DNA of 64,000 nt from Alicyclobacillus sp. SO9 (GCF_016406125.1 NZ_CP066339.1:496001-560000), one strand, 5' to 3'. Shown: positions 16,679 to 26,646, numbered from the stretch's first letter. Made by a program: numbers and translations. The notes: generated by a model not told the origin, from the letters alone.

Positions 16679-17821
16679 ATGGATTTTGATTTGTCGCAAG
16701 AGCAACAAATGACGCGGGATATGGTGCGGGATTTTGCCCAAAAGGAGATTGCCCCAAAAGCAGCTGAAATTGATAAAACAGGAGAGTTCCCTCATGACAC
16801 CTTTAAGAAAATGGGTGAACTCGGCATTTTAGGTATTCCCTTTGCCGAGGAATACGGCGGATCCGGAGGAGATACCATCTCTTACGCATTGGCTGTCGAA
16901 GAAGTAGGCAGAGCTTGCGGCAGTACAGGTCTTGGCTATGCAGCGGCCGTCTCTCTTGGAGCAAGCCCAATCTACTATTTTGGTACTGAGGAACAGAAGG
17001 AAAAGTTTCTCACACCGCTCGCATCCGGGGAAGCTTTGGGTGCATTCGGGTTGACGGAACCGACGGCTGGATCTGATGCAGGCGGTACTAAGACAAAAGC
17101 CGTTCTCGACGGTGATGAATATGTGATTAATGGCAGCAAGTGTTTCATCACGAATGCTTCCTATGCCAAAACAGTGATTGTCACTGCGGTGACGGGCCAG
17201 ACAACATCCGGTAAGAACATTATTTCTGCCATTATTGTTCCCACAGATACACCGGGGTTTTCTGTCAGCAAAGAGTATGACAAACTCGGTTTGCGGGGTT
17301 CCAATACTGCTGAAATCGTACTTGAAGACGTCCGGGTCCCGAAGGAAAACCTGTTGGGTGATCCTCAAAAGGGCTTCAAACAATTCCTTTACACCCTTGA
17401 CGGAGGCCGCATTTCCATCGGCGCTTTGTCTGTTGGTATTGCTCAGGCAGCTTTGGATGCATCATTAGCATATGCGAAGGAACGCAAGCAGTTTGGCCAA
17501 TCCATCTCGAAGTTTCAAGCTATCCAGTTTAAACTGGCGGACATGGCGATGCATGTGGAATTGGCCCGGAACCAGGTTCTCAAAGCCGCTTGGTTGAAAG
17601 ACAATCACCGTTCGTTTACAACCGAGTCGGCCATGGCAAAGTTGTATGCTTCGGAAATTGCGATGAGAGCAGCAGATCAAGCCATTCAGATTCACGGCGG
17701 CAACGGATACATGAAAGACTATCCTGTCGAGCGAATGATGCGGGATGCGAAGCTGATGGAAATTGGCGAAGGGACTTCTGAAGTACAGCGTATGGTCATT
17801 GCCCGTCAATTAGGCTGCTGA
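16679..17821 (+). CDS. Acyl-CoA dehydrogenase (YngJ-like, short/branched-chain)
   Basis: 380 residues from ATG 16679 (SD AGAGGAGG), the usual family length; an upstream in-frame extension is not coding. The N-terminal helical domain, the FAD signature [19 protein letters not shown] and the C-terminal block [41 protein letters not shown] are intact. The catalytic Glu is near residue 364 in IGEGTSEVQ. It should oxidise an acyl-CoA to the 2-enoyl-CoA with electrons passed to ETF. Its operon partners form a biotin-dependent carboxylase, so isovaleryl-CoA or a related branched substrate is plausible. Confidence 0.92.
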   Translation: MDFDLSQEQQMTRDMVRDFAQKEIAPKAAEIDKTGEFPHDTFKKMGELGILGIPFAEEYGGSGGDTISYALAVEEVGRACGSTGLGYAAAVSLGASPIYYFGTEEQKEKFLTPLASGEALGAFGLTEPTAGSDAGGTKTKAVLDGDEYVINGSKCFITNASYAKTVIVTAVTGQTTSGKNIISAIIVPTDTPGFSVSKEYDKLGLRGSNTAEIVLEDVRVPKENLLGDPQKGFKQFLYTLDGGRISIGALSVGIAQAALDASLAYAKERKQFGQSISKFQAIQFKLADMAMHVELARNQVLKAAWLKDNHRSFTTESAMAKLYASEIAMRAADQAIQIHGGNGYMKDYPVERMMRDAKLMEIGEGTSEVQRMVIARQLGC

Positions 17822-17876
17822 TTACATCAGTACGGACAGGCGACAGAGTACTTATCATCTCAGGGGAGGGAGTACC

Positions 17877-19223
17877 TTGTTTACAAAAGTTTTGATTGCT
17901 AACCGCGGCGAAATTGCGGCGCGTGTTATCAGGACCTGTAAGAAATTGAACATACAAACGGTTGCAGTCTACTCTGAAGCTGATGCACAGGTCCCCCACG
18001 TAAAACAGGCTGACGAATCCTGTTTGCTTGGCGGGCCCCGAGTGAATGAGAGCTACTTAAATATGGATAAGTTGATTGAAATAGCAACGGAAACTGGGGC
18101 ACAGGCCGTCCATCCCGGGTATGGACTTCTGTCTGAAAACGCTGAGTTTGCACGCCGGTGTACAGAAGCCGGTCTGGTATTTATCGGCCCGTCTCCCGCA
18201 GTCATTGCCCAGATGGGCAGCAAAATCCAAGCACGTAAGGCCATGGAAGAAGCAGGGGTTCCTGTTGTGCCGGGTGTGACCAAGGATCTGGCAAATGCGG
18301 AAGAGGCCAATGAGATCGCTGCAAGTATGGGCTATCCTGTCATGCTGAAAGCTTCCGCAGGAGGCGGCGGTATTGGAATGCAGGTGGTGTACGACGAATC
18401 AGGCCTTCGAAAGGCCTTCGAAAGCAATAAAAAGCGCGCTACAGATTTCTTTGGAGACGGAGCCATCTACCTCGAGAAGTATATCGAGAATCCCCGACAC
18501 ATCGAGATCCAGGTGCTGGCCGACAATCAAGGCAACACGGTCTACCTGTGGGAACGGGAGTGCTCTATTCAACGCAGGCATCAAAAAATCGTGGAAGAAG
18601 CCTTGTCGCCCTTTCTGGATGAACAGACGCGGCACAAGATGGGTGCAGTTGCTGTGAAAGCAGCCAAGGCACTCGGCTACAGCAACGCAGGAACCATTGA
18701 GTTTTTGGTTGATCCGGACAAGAACTTTTACTTCCTTGAAATGAACACACGGCTGCAAGTAGAGCATCCAGTAACGGAAGAAATTACAGGGCTCGATCTC
18801 GTCGAACAACAGCTCCTCGTCGCCTCCGGCGCATCTCTCTCCTTTACACAGGACCAGGTGCAGCGCCAGGGACACGCCATTGAAGTTCGCATCTACGCTG
18901 AGGACCCGACGACCTTCTTTCCCTCACCGGGCACCATCAGTGCTATGAAGGTACCAGAAGGGGACGGAATTCGGCATGAATTGGCCGTTCACAGCGGCTC
19001 TGTTGTGACGCCTTACTACGATCCGATGATTGGGAAACTGATTGTAACGGGTGAGACACGTGATGCCGCCATCGATAAGTTGCAATTCGCGCTGGAAGGG
19101 TATGAAATAGAGGGTATCAAGACAAACATCCCCGCCTTGCGGCAAGTTGCGAACCACCAGGCCTTCCGTGAGGGCGATACCACCACAGGGTTCGTAGCAA
19201 AATACTTACAAGGGAAATCGTAA
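17877..19223 (+). CDS. Biotin carboxylase subunit of an acyl-CoA carboxylase
   Basis: 448 residues, TTG start with GGGAGGGAG upstream. It has the biotin carboxylase N domain (KVLIANRGEIAARVIRTCKKL), the ATP-grasp domain with glycine-rich loop KASAGGGGIGM, the EMNTRLQVEHPVTEEITG active-site segment with the conserved Arg and Glu, and the C-terminal domain (GHAIEVRIYAEDP). It carboxylates biotin on the small protein encoded next, using ATP and bicarbonate. Length and context match B. subtilis YngH. No biotin domain is fused to it. Confidence 0.94.
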   Translation: MFTKVLIANRGEIAARVIRTCKKLNIQTVAVYSEADAQVPHVKQADESCLLGGPRVNESYLNMDKLIEIATETGAQAVHPGYGLLSENAEFARRCTEAGLVFIGPSPAVIAQMGSKIQARKAMEEAGVPVVPGVTKDLANAEEANEIAASMGYPVMLKASAGGGGIGMQVVYDESGLRKAFESNKKRATDFFGDGAIYLEKYIENPRHIEIQVLADNQGNTVYLWERECSIQRRHQKIVEEALSPFLDEQTRHKMGAVAVKAAKALGYSNAGTIEFLVDPDKNFYFLEMNTRLQVEHPVTEEITGLDLVEQQLLVASGASLSFTQDQVQRQGHAIEVRIYAEDPTTFFPSPGTISAMKVPEGDGIRHELAVHSGSVVTPYYDPMIGKLIVTGETRDAAIDKLQFALEGYEIEGIKTNIPALRQVANHQAFREGDTTTGFVAKYLQGKS

Positions 19224-19261
19224 TAGAAGCGACTGACCAGGGTACAAAGCAATACGGAACA

Positions 19262-19348
19262 GAGAAATAGGGAACAGAGCAGTACGGAAGAGAGCAGTAC
19301 GAAGAGGGCAGTACGAAGAGGGCAGTACGAAGAGGGCAGTACGAAGAG
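19262..19348 (+). repeat. 14-bp tandem repeat between carboxylase genes
   Basis: GGCAGTACGAAGAG is repeated three times exactly (19307-19348), preceded by degenerate copies from about 19262. It fills the gap between two genes of one operon. Confidence 0.8.
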
Positions 19349-19409
19349 ACGGCAGGTCAGGTAAGGCAGATCGCGAAGTTGAAGAAATTTTAAAACCGGA
19401 GGGATTTGA

Positions 19410-19622
19410 GTGGCACAAGTTACGGCAAGTATGGCAGGAAATGTATGGAAAGTTTTGGTGAAACCCGGTGACTCAGTAGAGGCCGATGCAGATATTGTGA
19501 TTCTGGAATCCATGAAAATGGAGATTCCCATTACGACGGAGTCTTCAGGAACGGTTAAAGAAGTAAAGGTAAATGAAGGAGATTTTGTTAACGAAGGAGA
19601 CGTATTGGCGGAAATAGAGTAG
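19410..19622 (+). CDS. Biotin/lipoyl attachment protein (biotin carrier)
   Basis: 70 residues, GTG start with SD GGAGGG. The whole protein is a biotinyl domain, with the modified Lys36 in ESMKMEIP and the mirrored half EVKVNEGDFVNEGDVLAEIE. It resembles B. subtilis YngHB in size and position. It carries carboxybiotin between the biotin carboxylase upstream and the carboxyltransferase 22 bp downstream. Confidence 0.93.
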   Translation: MAQVTASMAGNVWKVLVKPGDSVEADADIVILESMKMEIPITTESSGTVKEVKVNEGDFVNEGDVLAEIE

Positions 19623-19644
19623 TTGATGAGTGGGGGGAGATTAA

Positions 19645-21174
19645 ATGTCCATCGGGGAAGACTTTGAAGGTCGAGTTGAACAAATCAGGCGCGGAGGCGC
19701 TGAAAAATATCATCAGAAGAATGCAGAGCAGGGGAAGATGTTTGTCCGCGACAGGCTGGAGCAGTTGTTTGACGACAACTTTCAGCTTGAAGACGGCCTG
19801 TTTGCCAATTCCCAAGCGGAAGGACTCCCTGCGGACGGTGTGGTCACAGCGATAGGAAGAGTAAACGGACAAACGGTGTGTGTGATGGCGAATGATTCAA
19901 CTGTAAAAGCGGGATCGTGGGGAAAACGCACAGTAGAAAAAATCATTCGAATTCAAGAGACGGCAGAAAAGTTGGAAGTGCCGCTTTTGTATCTGGTAGA
20001 TTCAGCCGGGGCACGCATCACCGATCAAGTGGAAATGTTCCCAGGCCGCCGCGGCGCGGGCCGAATTTTTTACAACCAGGTGAAACTCTCAGGGAAAATA
20101 CCGCAGGTGTGCTTGCTGTTTGGACCTTCTGCTGCCGGAGGGGCGTACATCCCAGCCTTCTGTGACATTGTCATTATGGTGGAGGGAAATGCTTCCATGT
20201 ATCTGGGGTCGCCTCGGATGGCCGAAATGGTCATCGGCGAAAAAGTGACGCTGGAGGAGATGGGCGGCGCACGGATGCACTGCTCTGTTTCTGGGTGTGG
20301 TGATGTTCTGGCGAAAAACGAAGAGGAAGCTATAACCATGGCTCGCCAGTACTTGTCCTATTTTCCGGCCAACTATGCACAGCAACCTGTGCAAGCAGAG
20401 CCGAAAGAGCCGAAGCAGTTCGAAAAGACCATTGAGGATATTATTCCTGCCAACCAGAACGCACCGTTTAACATGCATGACTTGATTCAGCGAGTGATTG
20501 ATGAGGACTCATTCTTTGAAGTCAAGAAACTGTTTGCCGGTGAATTGATTACAGGACTGGCCCGAATCGATGGGGAAGCAGTTGGAATTATTGCCAATCA
20601 GCCGCGGGTCAAAGGCGGCGTGTTGTTCCATGATACGGCAGACAAAGCTGCCAGGTTTATTACACTGTGTGATGCTTTTAACATTCCGCTGTTGTTCCTG
20701 GCGGACGTTCCGGGCTTCATGATTGGTACGAAGGTAGAACGTGCCGGCATTATCCGCCACGGCGCGAAAATGATTTCGGCCATGTCCGAGGCAACAGTAC
20801 CGAAAATATCCATTATTGTCCGAAAAGCCTACGGCGCCGGCCTGTACGCCATGGCTGGTCCAGCATTTGAACCAGACTGCTGTCTGGCGCTGCCAAGTGC
20901 ACAGATTGCTGTGATGGGTCCGGAAGCGGCTGTAAATGCTGTCTATGCAAACAAGATTGCGCAGCTATCTGGGGAAGAACGCAACGAGTTTATTCAAGCC
21001 AAGCGCGAAGAGTATAAGGAAGACATCGATATCTACCACCTCGCGTCAGAGATGGTCGTGGACGGAATTGTGAAGGGCAGTTCATTACGGGAAGAGCTCA
21101 CAAATCGCTTTAAGGCGTACTCCAGCAAATACATGACCTTTTCGCATCGCAAGCACCCGGTCTATCCGGTCTAA
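19645..21174 (+). CDS. Acyl-CoA carboxylase carboxyltransferase subunit (YngE/MCC-beta-like)
   Basis: 509 residues with both halves of the carboxyltransferase fold. Visible signatures are YLVDSAGARITDQVEMFPGRRGAGRIFYNQVKLSG, the GPSAAGGAYIPAFCD oxyanion segment, and the C-terminal half FLADVPGFMIGTKVERAGIIRHGAKMISA with AYGAGLYAMAG. It transfers CO2 from carboxybiotin to an acyl-CoA. The set dehydrogenase - BC - BCCP - CT matches the leucine-breakdown (methylcrotonyl-CoA) operon of Bacillus, but the enoyl-CoA hydratase and HMG-CoA lyase of that pathway are absent here, so propionyl-CoA as substrate stays possible. Confidence 0.92.
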   Translation: MSIGEDFEGRVEQIRRGGAEKYHQKNAEQGKMFVRDRLEQLFDDNFQLEDGLFANSQAEGLPADGVVTAIGRVNGQTVCVMANDSTVKAGSWGKRTVEKIIRIQETAEKLEVPLLYLVDSAGARITDQVEMFPGRRGAGRIFYNQVKLSGKIPQVCLLFGPSAAGGAYIPAFCDIVIMVEGNASMYLGSPRMAEMVIGEKVTLEEMGGARMHCSVSGCGDVLAKNEEEAITMARQYLSYFPANYAQQPVQAEPKEPKQFEKTIEDIIPANQNAPFNMHDLIQRVIDEDSFFEVKKLFAGELITGLARIDGEAVGIIANQPRVKGGVLFHDTADKAARFITLCDAFNIPLLFLADVPGFMIGTKVERAGIIRHGAKMISAMSEATVPKISIIVRKAYGAGLYAMAGPAFEPDCCLALPSAQIAVMGPEAAVNAVYANKIAQLSGEERNEFIQAKREEYKEDIDIYHLASEMVVDGIVKGSSLREELTNRFKAYSSKYMTFSHRKHPVYPV

Positions 21175-21275
21175 GGCAAAAGGTAAAAGGTAAAAGGCAA
21201 AAGGTAAAAGGCAAAAGGTAAAAGGCAAAAGGTAAAAGGTAAAAGGTAAAAGGTAAAAGGTAAAAGGTAAAAGGT
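21175..21275 (+). repeat. 7-bp tandem repeat, about 14 copies
   Basis: AGGTAAA and AGGCAAA heptamers run head to tail immediately after the carboxyltransferase stop codon. Confidence 0.9.
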
Positions 21276-21308
21276 AATCGCCTAAGAGTAGGTTAATAGT
21301 CGTTAAAA

Positions 21309-21336
21309 AGCTGCCAGGTGTTCTGGCAGCTTTTTT
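21309..21336 (+). terminator. Rho-independent terminator, probably bidirectional
   Basis: AGCTGCCAG (21309-21317) pairs with CTGGCAGCT (21323-21331), with TTTTTT after and AAAAA before. It ends the carboxylase operon and can also stop minus-strand transcripts. Confidence 0.88.
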
Positions 21337-21480
21337 GCGTCCGATGTCGATTTTCGTTAGCGAAGGAGACGAAGGCCATCGAGCGCCGCTTTCCCGGTAC
21401 TAGCTGAGGCATCAGAGTTATCGGCGGGATCGTCGAGCAGAGTGGGTGGAGTCGTCTGCGCGGTGGCTGCGGGCGGCAGC

Positions 21481-22720
21481 GCCGTTGGTTAGTGATCCCG
21501 TTGATCCTTAACTCGCTACCCGCCACGTGATAGTGATCGAATCGATCACTATCACCAGCAGGCCCTCTGAAATAGTGATCCCTTTGCTCCCTAACAGCCA
21601 CGCTCCACTCTGCCTCTCCCGACATTAGTGTCCATTTATGACACTAATGCCAGGGCCAGGTGGCATTAAGGATCCTTGGGATCACAATGGCATCGCCCCG
21701 CCGACAATAGGGATCTTTCGAGGCACTAACCAGCCTCACCGGCAGGCAGCAAAGCGCGGCAGATCAACGGGATCGAACGAAAAAACGAGCGGTAAACTGC
21801 CATTAGTTAACTGATATTGAATTTACACCTAATGACGAGCGAATCTGGCAGGCGCTGCGACGGACAGAGTGGGTGCAGCCCCCTGTGCCGCTGGCAGCCC
21901 GTTGGTTAGTGATCCTTTTGCTCCTTATCTCGATACCCGCCACAGGATAGTGATCGATCCGATCACTATCACCAGCAGGCCCTCTGAAATAGTGATCCCT
22001 TTGCTCCTTAACACCCACGCTCCACTCTGCCTCTCCCGGCATTAGTGTCCATTTATGACACTAATGCCAGGGGCCAGGTGGCATTAAGGATCATTGGGAT
22101 CACAATGGCATCGCCCCTCGGGCAATGGGGATCTTTCGAGGCACTAACCAGCCTCACCAGCAGGCCCGCCAGCTGCCGCAGGCAGCAAAGCGCGGCAGAT
22201 CAACGGGATCGAGCGGAAAGAATGAGTAGTAAACTGATATTCATTAACTGAGATGGAAGTTACACCTAATGACGAGCGAATCTGGCAGACATGGGGGTTG
22301 CAGACTGAGTGCGGGCGGCTGCGGGCGGCTGCGCCGTGGCACATCGTTGGTTAGTGATCCTTTTGCTCCTTATCTCGATACCCGCCACAGAATAGTGATC
22401 GATTCGATCACTATCACCAGCAGGCCCTCTGAAATAGTGATCCCTTTGCTCCTTAACACCCACGCTCCACTCTGCCTCTTCCGGCATTAGTGTCCATTTA
22501 TGACACTAATGCCAGGGGCCAGGTGGCATTAAGGATCATTGGGATCACAATGGCATCGCCCCTCGGGCAATAGGGATCTTTCGAGGCACTAACCAGCCTC
22601 ACTGGCAGCCCTTGCAGCCACCGCAGGCAGCGAGGCCCGCCACCGTCTCCCCGTCTCCCCGTCTCCCCGCCACCCACCGCAGCCAGCCCTTGCAGCCAGG
22701 GAGGCTCGTCAGCCAATTCG
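21481..22720 (+). repeat. Array B of the ~430-bp hairpin-rich repeat family (three units)
   Basis: Anchors TTAGTGATCC lie at 21489, 21906 and 22351 (spacings 417 and 445). Each unit has the GATCGATTCGATC-centred palindrome, the CATTAGTGTCCATTTATG palindrome, GGTGGCATTAAGGATC, the GAGGCACTAACCAGCCTCAC end, a GC-rich variable segment and the conserved GATCAACGGGATCGA segment. The last unit ends in GC-rich sequence with three CCGTCTCC copies. The array occupies the space between convergent genes, with the same orientation as array A. Confidence 0.88.
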
Positions 22721-22748
22721 GCTCAGGTGGTGTTTGTCACTGTGGCGC

Positions 22749-24116
22749 CTACTTGTGAAGAAGTTTTCCTGGATTGAGGATGCCGTTTGGGTCGAACATC
22801 TTCTTCACCCGATTCATCCACGGAATGGTATCCTTGTGTTCCTTTTCAACGTAAGAGATCTTGCCGATGCCGACACCGTGTTCTCCAGTACAGGTGCCGC
22901 CTCGTTCCAAAGCATATTCTACAATTTGGTGGTTAATTTCATCCGCGACGCGGATTTCTTCTTTGTCATTGGGGTCTACCATAAAAATAACGTGATAATT
23001 GCCGTCTCCAACATGACCGAGGATGGCGCCGTATACGCCATAGCTGTCGATGGTTTGCCTGGCTACGGCAATCGCTTTGGGCAGCTCTGACAGAGGAACG
23101 CATACATCCGTTACTTTCATCTTCTTGTCTGGTGCTGTTTGCATAACGGCAAGTGCTGCATCGTGGCGTGCTTCCCAAAGCTGATTCCTTGACTCTGTGT
23201 CCGTTTCAAACACGAAATCTACGCAGTCTTCATCCTCACACAGCTCTTGACCTAGGACTACATCACCCTGAACGGAGGACTCGCTGCCGTGAAACTCAAG
23301 AAACAGTGTGGGTTGTTCGGTATAGCTCGTCTCTTTAGCCAAGTTTACGGCGTGAATGGTGTGTTCATCGACGAGTTCAATACGGCCAATCTGCATTCCG
23401 GAGCTCATCATGGAATAAGCAGCTTCGCTGGCTTTGTCCAAGTCGGGGAACACGGCTCGAGCTGCAACTGTGGCTTCAGGAATCGGGTGAATACGCAAAG
23501 TCAGTTCTGTGATGACCCCTAGTGTTCCTTCAGACCCAATAAAGAGCTGTGTCATGTTATATCCGGCAGAGGACTTTACTGCTGAGCCGCCGGTATGAAT
23601 GATGGAACCGTCTGCTAGTACAACAGCCAAGTCCAGTACTTGATTACGCATGACACCGTAGCGCACTGCAGTGGTACCGCTGGCGTTTGTGGCGGCCATG
23701 CCGCCAAGGGTGGCGTCGGCACCGGGATCGAGCGGAAACTGCAAGCCATAACGCTTCAGTTCCTGATTCAGCTGCGTTCGAGTTACGCCTGGTTGAACCC
23801 GCACCAAAAAATCCCTGGGACGGACCTCAAGTATACGGTTCATTTGCGTCAGGTCCAAACTGATGCCGCCCTGAACTGGAATCACGTGTCCTTCAAGACT
23901 GGTCAGGACACCGCAGGGAGTAATCGGGATCCGGTTGTCATTGGCGAAACGTACGATACTTGCGACCTCTGCTTCTGACTCCGGGAAGGCAACAACGTCA
24001 GGGGAATGAGGGGGATGATGGCTAAAATCTTGTGCGTGTTGAGCAACGATGGATTCACCGCTGCTGACTCTCTTCGAATCGGAGATATATTGCATAAGTT
24101 CCTGCTGCAGGTCCAT
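22749..24116 (-). CDS. FAD-linked 2-hydroxy acid oxidase / D-lactate dehydrogenase (GlcD-like)
   Basis: 455 residues, started at the internal ATG 24116 because GGGAGG lies eight bases before it; an upstream ATG adds nine residues without an SD. Residues 45-220 are a PCMH-type FAD domain (FPESEAEVASIVRFANDNRIPITPCGVLTSLEGH, DPGADATLGGMAATNASGT, SAGYNMTQLFIGSEGTLGVITELTLRIHP). The rest is FAD-oxidase_C with GHVGDGNYHVIF and the terminal GTCTGEHGVGIGK...FDPNGILNPGK. It should oxidise D-lactate or glycolate. It stands alone between repeat array B and a hypothetical gene. Confidence 0.93.
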   Translation of the reverse strand: MDLQQELMQYISDSKRVSSGESIVAQHAQDFSHHPPHSPDVVAFPESEAEVASIVRFANDNRIPITPCGVLTSLEGHVIPVQGGISLDLTQMNRILEVRPRDFLVRVQPGVTRTQLNQELKRYGLQFPLDPGADATLGGMAATNASGTTAVRYGVMRNQVLDLAVVLADGSIIHTGGSAVKSSAGYNMTQLFIGSEGTLGVITELTLRIHPIPEATVAARAVFPDLDKASEAAYSMMSSGMQIGRIELVDEHTIHAVNLAKETSYTEQPTLFLEFHGSESSVQGDVVLGQELCEDEDCVDFVFETDTESRNQLWEARHDAALAVMQTAPDKKMKVTDVCVPLSELPKAIAVARQTIDSYGVYGAILGHVGDGNYHVIFMVDPNDKEEIRVADEINHQIVEYALERGGTCTGEHGVGIGKISYVEKEHKDTIPWMNRVKKMFDPNGILNPGKLLHK

Positions 24117-24356
24117 AGGAAGGCCTCCCGTGTTTTTATTCATTGTGTAAAACTCTTTCGAAACCTGTCAAGGGAAACTTCCAAGTAGCGCCAAAGGGGG
24201 ACTTCTCACGACTTTCTCTACGTTCGCTCCACGTCTGGTCCACGCTCTGCCCGACCAGCCTTGCCCAGCCCGACCAGCCCTTCGTTCGCCCTACGTCTGC
24301 CTCCACCTCCACGTGCGAAAATCGGCTTTAGATGGTGTGCATGTTCTACAGGCGGT

Positions 24357-24941
24357 TTACTGCAGCACCTTCTTGTACCACGTCAAAAATGATTCTGTTA
24401 TAACCTTGTAGATTTTCGATTCATTTACAGGGCCCGAGTATGCAGTTTTCGTATCGGCCCAGTGACCCCAGTTGCCGGATACGTTGGGGATACTTTCCCA
24501 CTTTCCATCTGAGATTTGAAGTTCCACGTTACTTCCTTTACAGGTGGCTGTGACAGAGAATGGAGTCGGATTGTGACCGCCGTGACTAACAAATAGAATT
24601 TCGAAACCGGGTGCTTTTGCGTCTGTTTGTACCAAATGACTGCCATCATCACTCTTGTCATTGGAAGTCAGGTCTTTGGAGATAGCGTACAGGAGTTCCT
24701 TCATCTGCTTTTCTGTCCGCTGTGTCTCCAACTTCTGCTCCTGCTTCTCTTGTACTTCGGCCTTATTTTCCAACTCAACATGGTTTTTTACGTGTTCTAT
24801 GTCATCGTGAATGTGCGTCACTGACAAAACTCCCTTTGCAAATGAGAATTGTGCACAAAGGCTGATACACCTTTTGAGCACTAGGATTGCCAGTACGATT
24901 CGTACAATACGTGCGGTCATGATAAAATAAACACACTGCAC
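24357..24941 (-). CDS. Hypothetical membrane-anchored or exported coiled-coil protein
   Basis: Up to 194 residues (GTG start; an ATG seven codons later is also possible and neither has a good SD). The first 30 residues contain a hydrophobic helix (IVRIVLAILVL) that may anchor or export it. Residues 45-85 are highly charged and predicted to be coiled coil (EHVKNHVELENKAEVQEKQEQKL). The rest is globular with Gly/His-rich FVSHGGHNPTPFSVTATCKGSNVEL. I recognise no family. It faces away from bshB2 and is 240 bp from the FAD oxidase. Confidence 0.6.
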   Translation of the reverse strand: MQCVYFIMTARIVRIVLAILVLKRCISLCAQFSFAKGVLSVTHIHDDIEHVKNHVELENKAEVQEKQEQKLETQRTEKQMKELLYAISKDLTSNDKSDDGSHLVQTDAKAPGFEILFVSHGGHNPTPFSVTATCKGSNVELQISDGKWESIPNVSGNWGHWADTKTAYSGPVNESKIYKVITESFLTWYKKVLQ

Positions 24942-25015
24942 GTCGCTGGTCAGTGTCCATTTAATACTGCAGACGACATCTCATGAAAGTTGATAAACAC
25001 ATAGGGGGACGAACA

Positions 25016-25684
25016 TTGGAACGCCATGTATTAGTTGTATTTCCACATCCAGATGATGAGACGTTAGCTGTCGGCGGAGCCATTGCCTGGCACGCACATA
25101 CCGGGGCCCCTATTACTTATGGTTGCTTTACTTTGGGTCAAATGGGCCGGAACATGGGGAACCCTTTTTTTGCGAACCGAGAGACCCTTCCAGATATCCG
25201 CAAGAAGGAACTTCAAGAGGCTTGTGAAGTATTGGGCATAAAGGACTTGCGTTTGTTGGGATACAGAGACAAGACGCTTGAATTTGAAGATCCGGAAGAA
25301 CTCGTTCGCGTGATAACGGGCTTAATTGAAGAAGTCAATCCATCCTTAATTATTACGTATTATCCTGGGTATTGTGTTCACCCCGATCACGAAGCAATAG
25401 CGGAAGCTACCGTCGAAGCGATTCGTCGGATGCCGGAGAATGCACGACCTAAGCTCCACTGTCAGGCATTTTCGCGAGGGCATGAAGAAGCACTTGGCAA
25501 GCGCGATGTCATGCTTGATACGAGCAAAGTGTGGGATACTGTGTTCCGAGCGTGGAAGGCACACAAGTCTCAGACCGCAGTGCGTCTTGATAAGGTGGAG
25601 CAAGAGTTGAGTGGTTCAGAGGAAGAACGTAAACGTGCCATCTTGGCCTTTAGTGAGGTTGGCATGTACACATACGAAATCTAG
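25016..25684 (+). CDS. bshB2: Bacillithiol biosynthesis deacetylase BshB2
   Basis: 222 residues from TTG 25016, chosen because GGGGG precedes it by seven bases and homologues begin ME(R/K)HVLVV; the upstream ATG lacks an SD. PIG-L/LmbE fold with zinc motif PHPDDE (residues 10-15), second-site His in YYPGYCVHPDHEAIAEAT, and GQMGRNMGNP typical of the BshB2 subgroup. It removes acetyl from GlcNAc-malate in bacillithiol synthesis or acts on related conjugates. Bacillithiol fits the sulfur-handling genes elsewhere in the window. Confidence 0.9.
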   Translation: MERHVLVVFPHPDDETLAVGGAIAWHAHTGAPITYGCFTLGQMGRNMGNPFFANRETLPDIRKKELQEACEVLGIKDLRLLGYRDKTLEFEDPEELVRVITGLIEEVNPSLIITYYPGYCVHPDHEAIAEATVEAIRRMPENARPKLHCQAFSRGHEEALGKRDVMLDTSKVWDTVFRAWKAHKSQTAVRLDKVEQELSGSEEERKRAILAFSEVGMYTYEI

Positions 25685-25718
25685 TCCGGACAAAGCTTCT
25701 TTTACGGTGGACAAGCTG

Positions 25719-25757
25719 AAAACCCGTCAGCAGCCGAAGGCTGTCTGGCGGGTTTTT
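25719..25757 (+). terminator. Rho-independent terminator of bshB2
   Basis: AAACCCG..CAGC..GCC pairs with GGC..GTCTGGCGGGTTTTT around a GAA loop, ending in a T run. The gene on the other strand ends at 25759, so it may serve both. Confidence 0.8.
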
Positions 25758-25758
25758 G

Positions 25759-26139
25759 TCACCCGTGAATGCTTGGCAGGCCAGCGACGATGGAAGCAAT
25801 TTCTATTACAAAAGCTATAAATGACAGGACAACGCCTGCAATGCCCAGGCCCAAGCCCCATCCCGCACTTTTTCTCCGTGTAGACCGCAGGCCCAGAGAG
25901 CCGAAAATGATTCCGAGAATTCCCGAAATGAGCCCAATGATAGGTATTAAAGCCAACATGATGCTTGCAATACCAAGGATCAGTCCTGTAATCGCCATGC
26001 CGCTTCTGTCGCGTTCAGGAGTTTGCGAAGAAGCAGTTCCTGTATCGTCGTACACCGTTGGTTGCCCATCGTCACGTTCCTCTGTCACTGTAGCAGTCCT
26101 CCCAAGTACACGCTGCATATTGGCTCGCACGTCATACAC
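25759..26139 (-). CDS. Small membrane protein with DUF4190-like domain
   Basis: 126 residues. The first 45 are hydrophilic and rich in acidic residues and Thr. Two hydrophobic segments follow: MAITGLILGIASIMLALIPIIGLISGILGIIFGSLGL and WGLGLGIAGVVLSFIAFVIEIASIVAG. The pattern (A/G)xxGLxLGI repeated twice is that of DUF4190 proteins, often linked to membrane or secretion homeostasis but without known function. The exact start is uncertain as no strong SD is visible. Confidence 0.7.
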   Translation of the reverse strand: MYDVRANMQRVLGRTATVTEERDDGQPTVYDDTGTASSQTPERDRSGMAITGLILGIASIMLALIPIIGLISGILGIIFGSLGLRSTRRKSAGWGLGLGIAGVVLSFIAFVIEIASIVAGLPSIHG

Positions 26140-26188
26140 TTGTCATACACTTAGTGTACACGATACCAGCTTGGCGGACATAAAAATA

Positions 26189-26224
26189 GAGATTATCTTT
26201 ACAAAACCCTGTAAAGATAATCTC
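26189..26224 (-). terminator. Terminator-like perfect hairpin after the rhodanese gene
   Basis: A perfect 15-bp inverted repeat GAGATTATCTTTACA with six-base loop, followed on the minus strand by TATTTTTA. It is AT-rich but long, and lies 36 bp past the rhodanese stop. Confidence 0.65.
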
Positions 26225-26259
26225 GCAACATTACGTCCTCGGGACAAGGCTGGTATCAA

Positions 26260-26568
26260 TTAATACTCGATGTCTCCGTCCCAGCTCATCATTCCACCCA
26301 TAAGGTTGTGAACGTTCTTGAATCCACTCTGTTGAAGAAACTGACAAGCCATGGCACTGCGGCTGCCGCTGCGGCACACGACTACAGTCTCCTTATTTGT
26401 ATCAATTTCTTTGGTCCGCTGCATAATCTGTCCAAGCGGAATAAGTTTTGCACCGGGAATGTGTCCTCCCGCGAATTCTCCAGGTTCTCGCACGTCGATA
26501 ATTTGAACTGACTTTCCAGACTGTATACGTTCTTTTACATCAACCGACATCCATTGTGGGACTGCCAA
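26260..26568 (-). CDS. Single-domain rhodanese
   Basis: 102 residues, TTG start with SD AAGGAGG. It is a complete rhodanese domain: IIDVREPGEFAGGHIPGAKLIPLGQI and persulfide Cys65 in VVCRSGSRSAMACQFLQQSGF. It moves sulfane sulfur between thiols. It is preceded by a near-consensus promoter whose spacer is a perfect CsoR/CstR-type palindrome, so expression is probably induced by polysulfide or persulfide. It is probably monocistronic, given the hairpin after it. Confidence 0.92.
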   Translation of the reverse strand: MAVPQWMSVDVKERIQSGKSVQIIDVREPGEFAGGHIPGAKLIPLGQIMQRTKEIDTNKETVVVCRSGSRSAMACQFLQQSGFKNVHNLMGGMMSWDGDIEY

Positions 26569-26646
26569 GTGAAAATCCTCCTTATCTTGTCACAGCAAAT
26601 TTTTGAACTTCATGGTGGAGCCATTTAAAATATCCACATGTAATGT

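Noticed and set aside
21175-21275. Tandem heptamers and other short repeats as possible CRISPR arrays
   Set aside because: Units are contiguous without spacers, far too short, and no cas genes are present.
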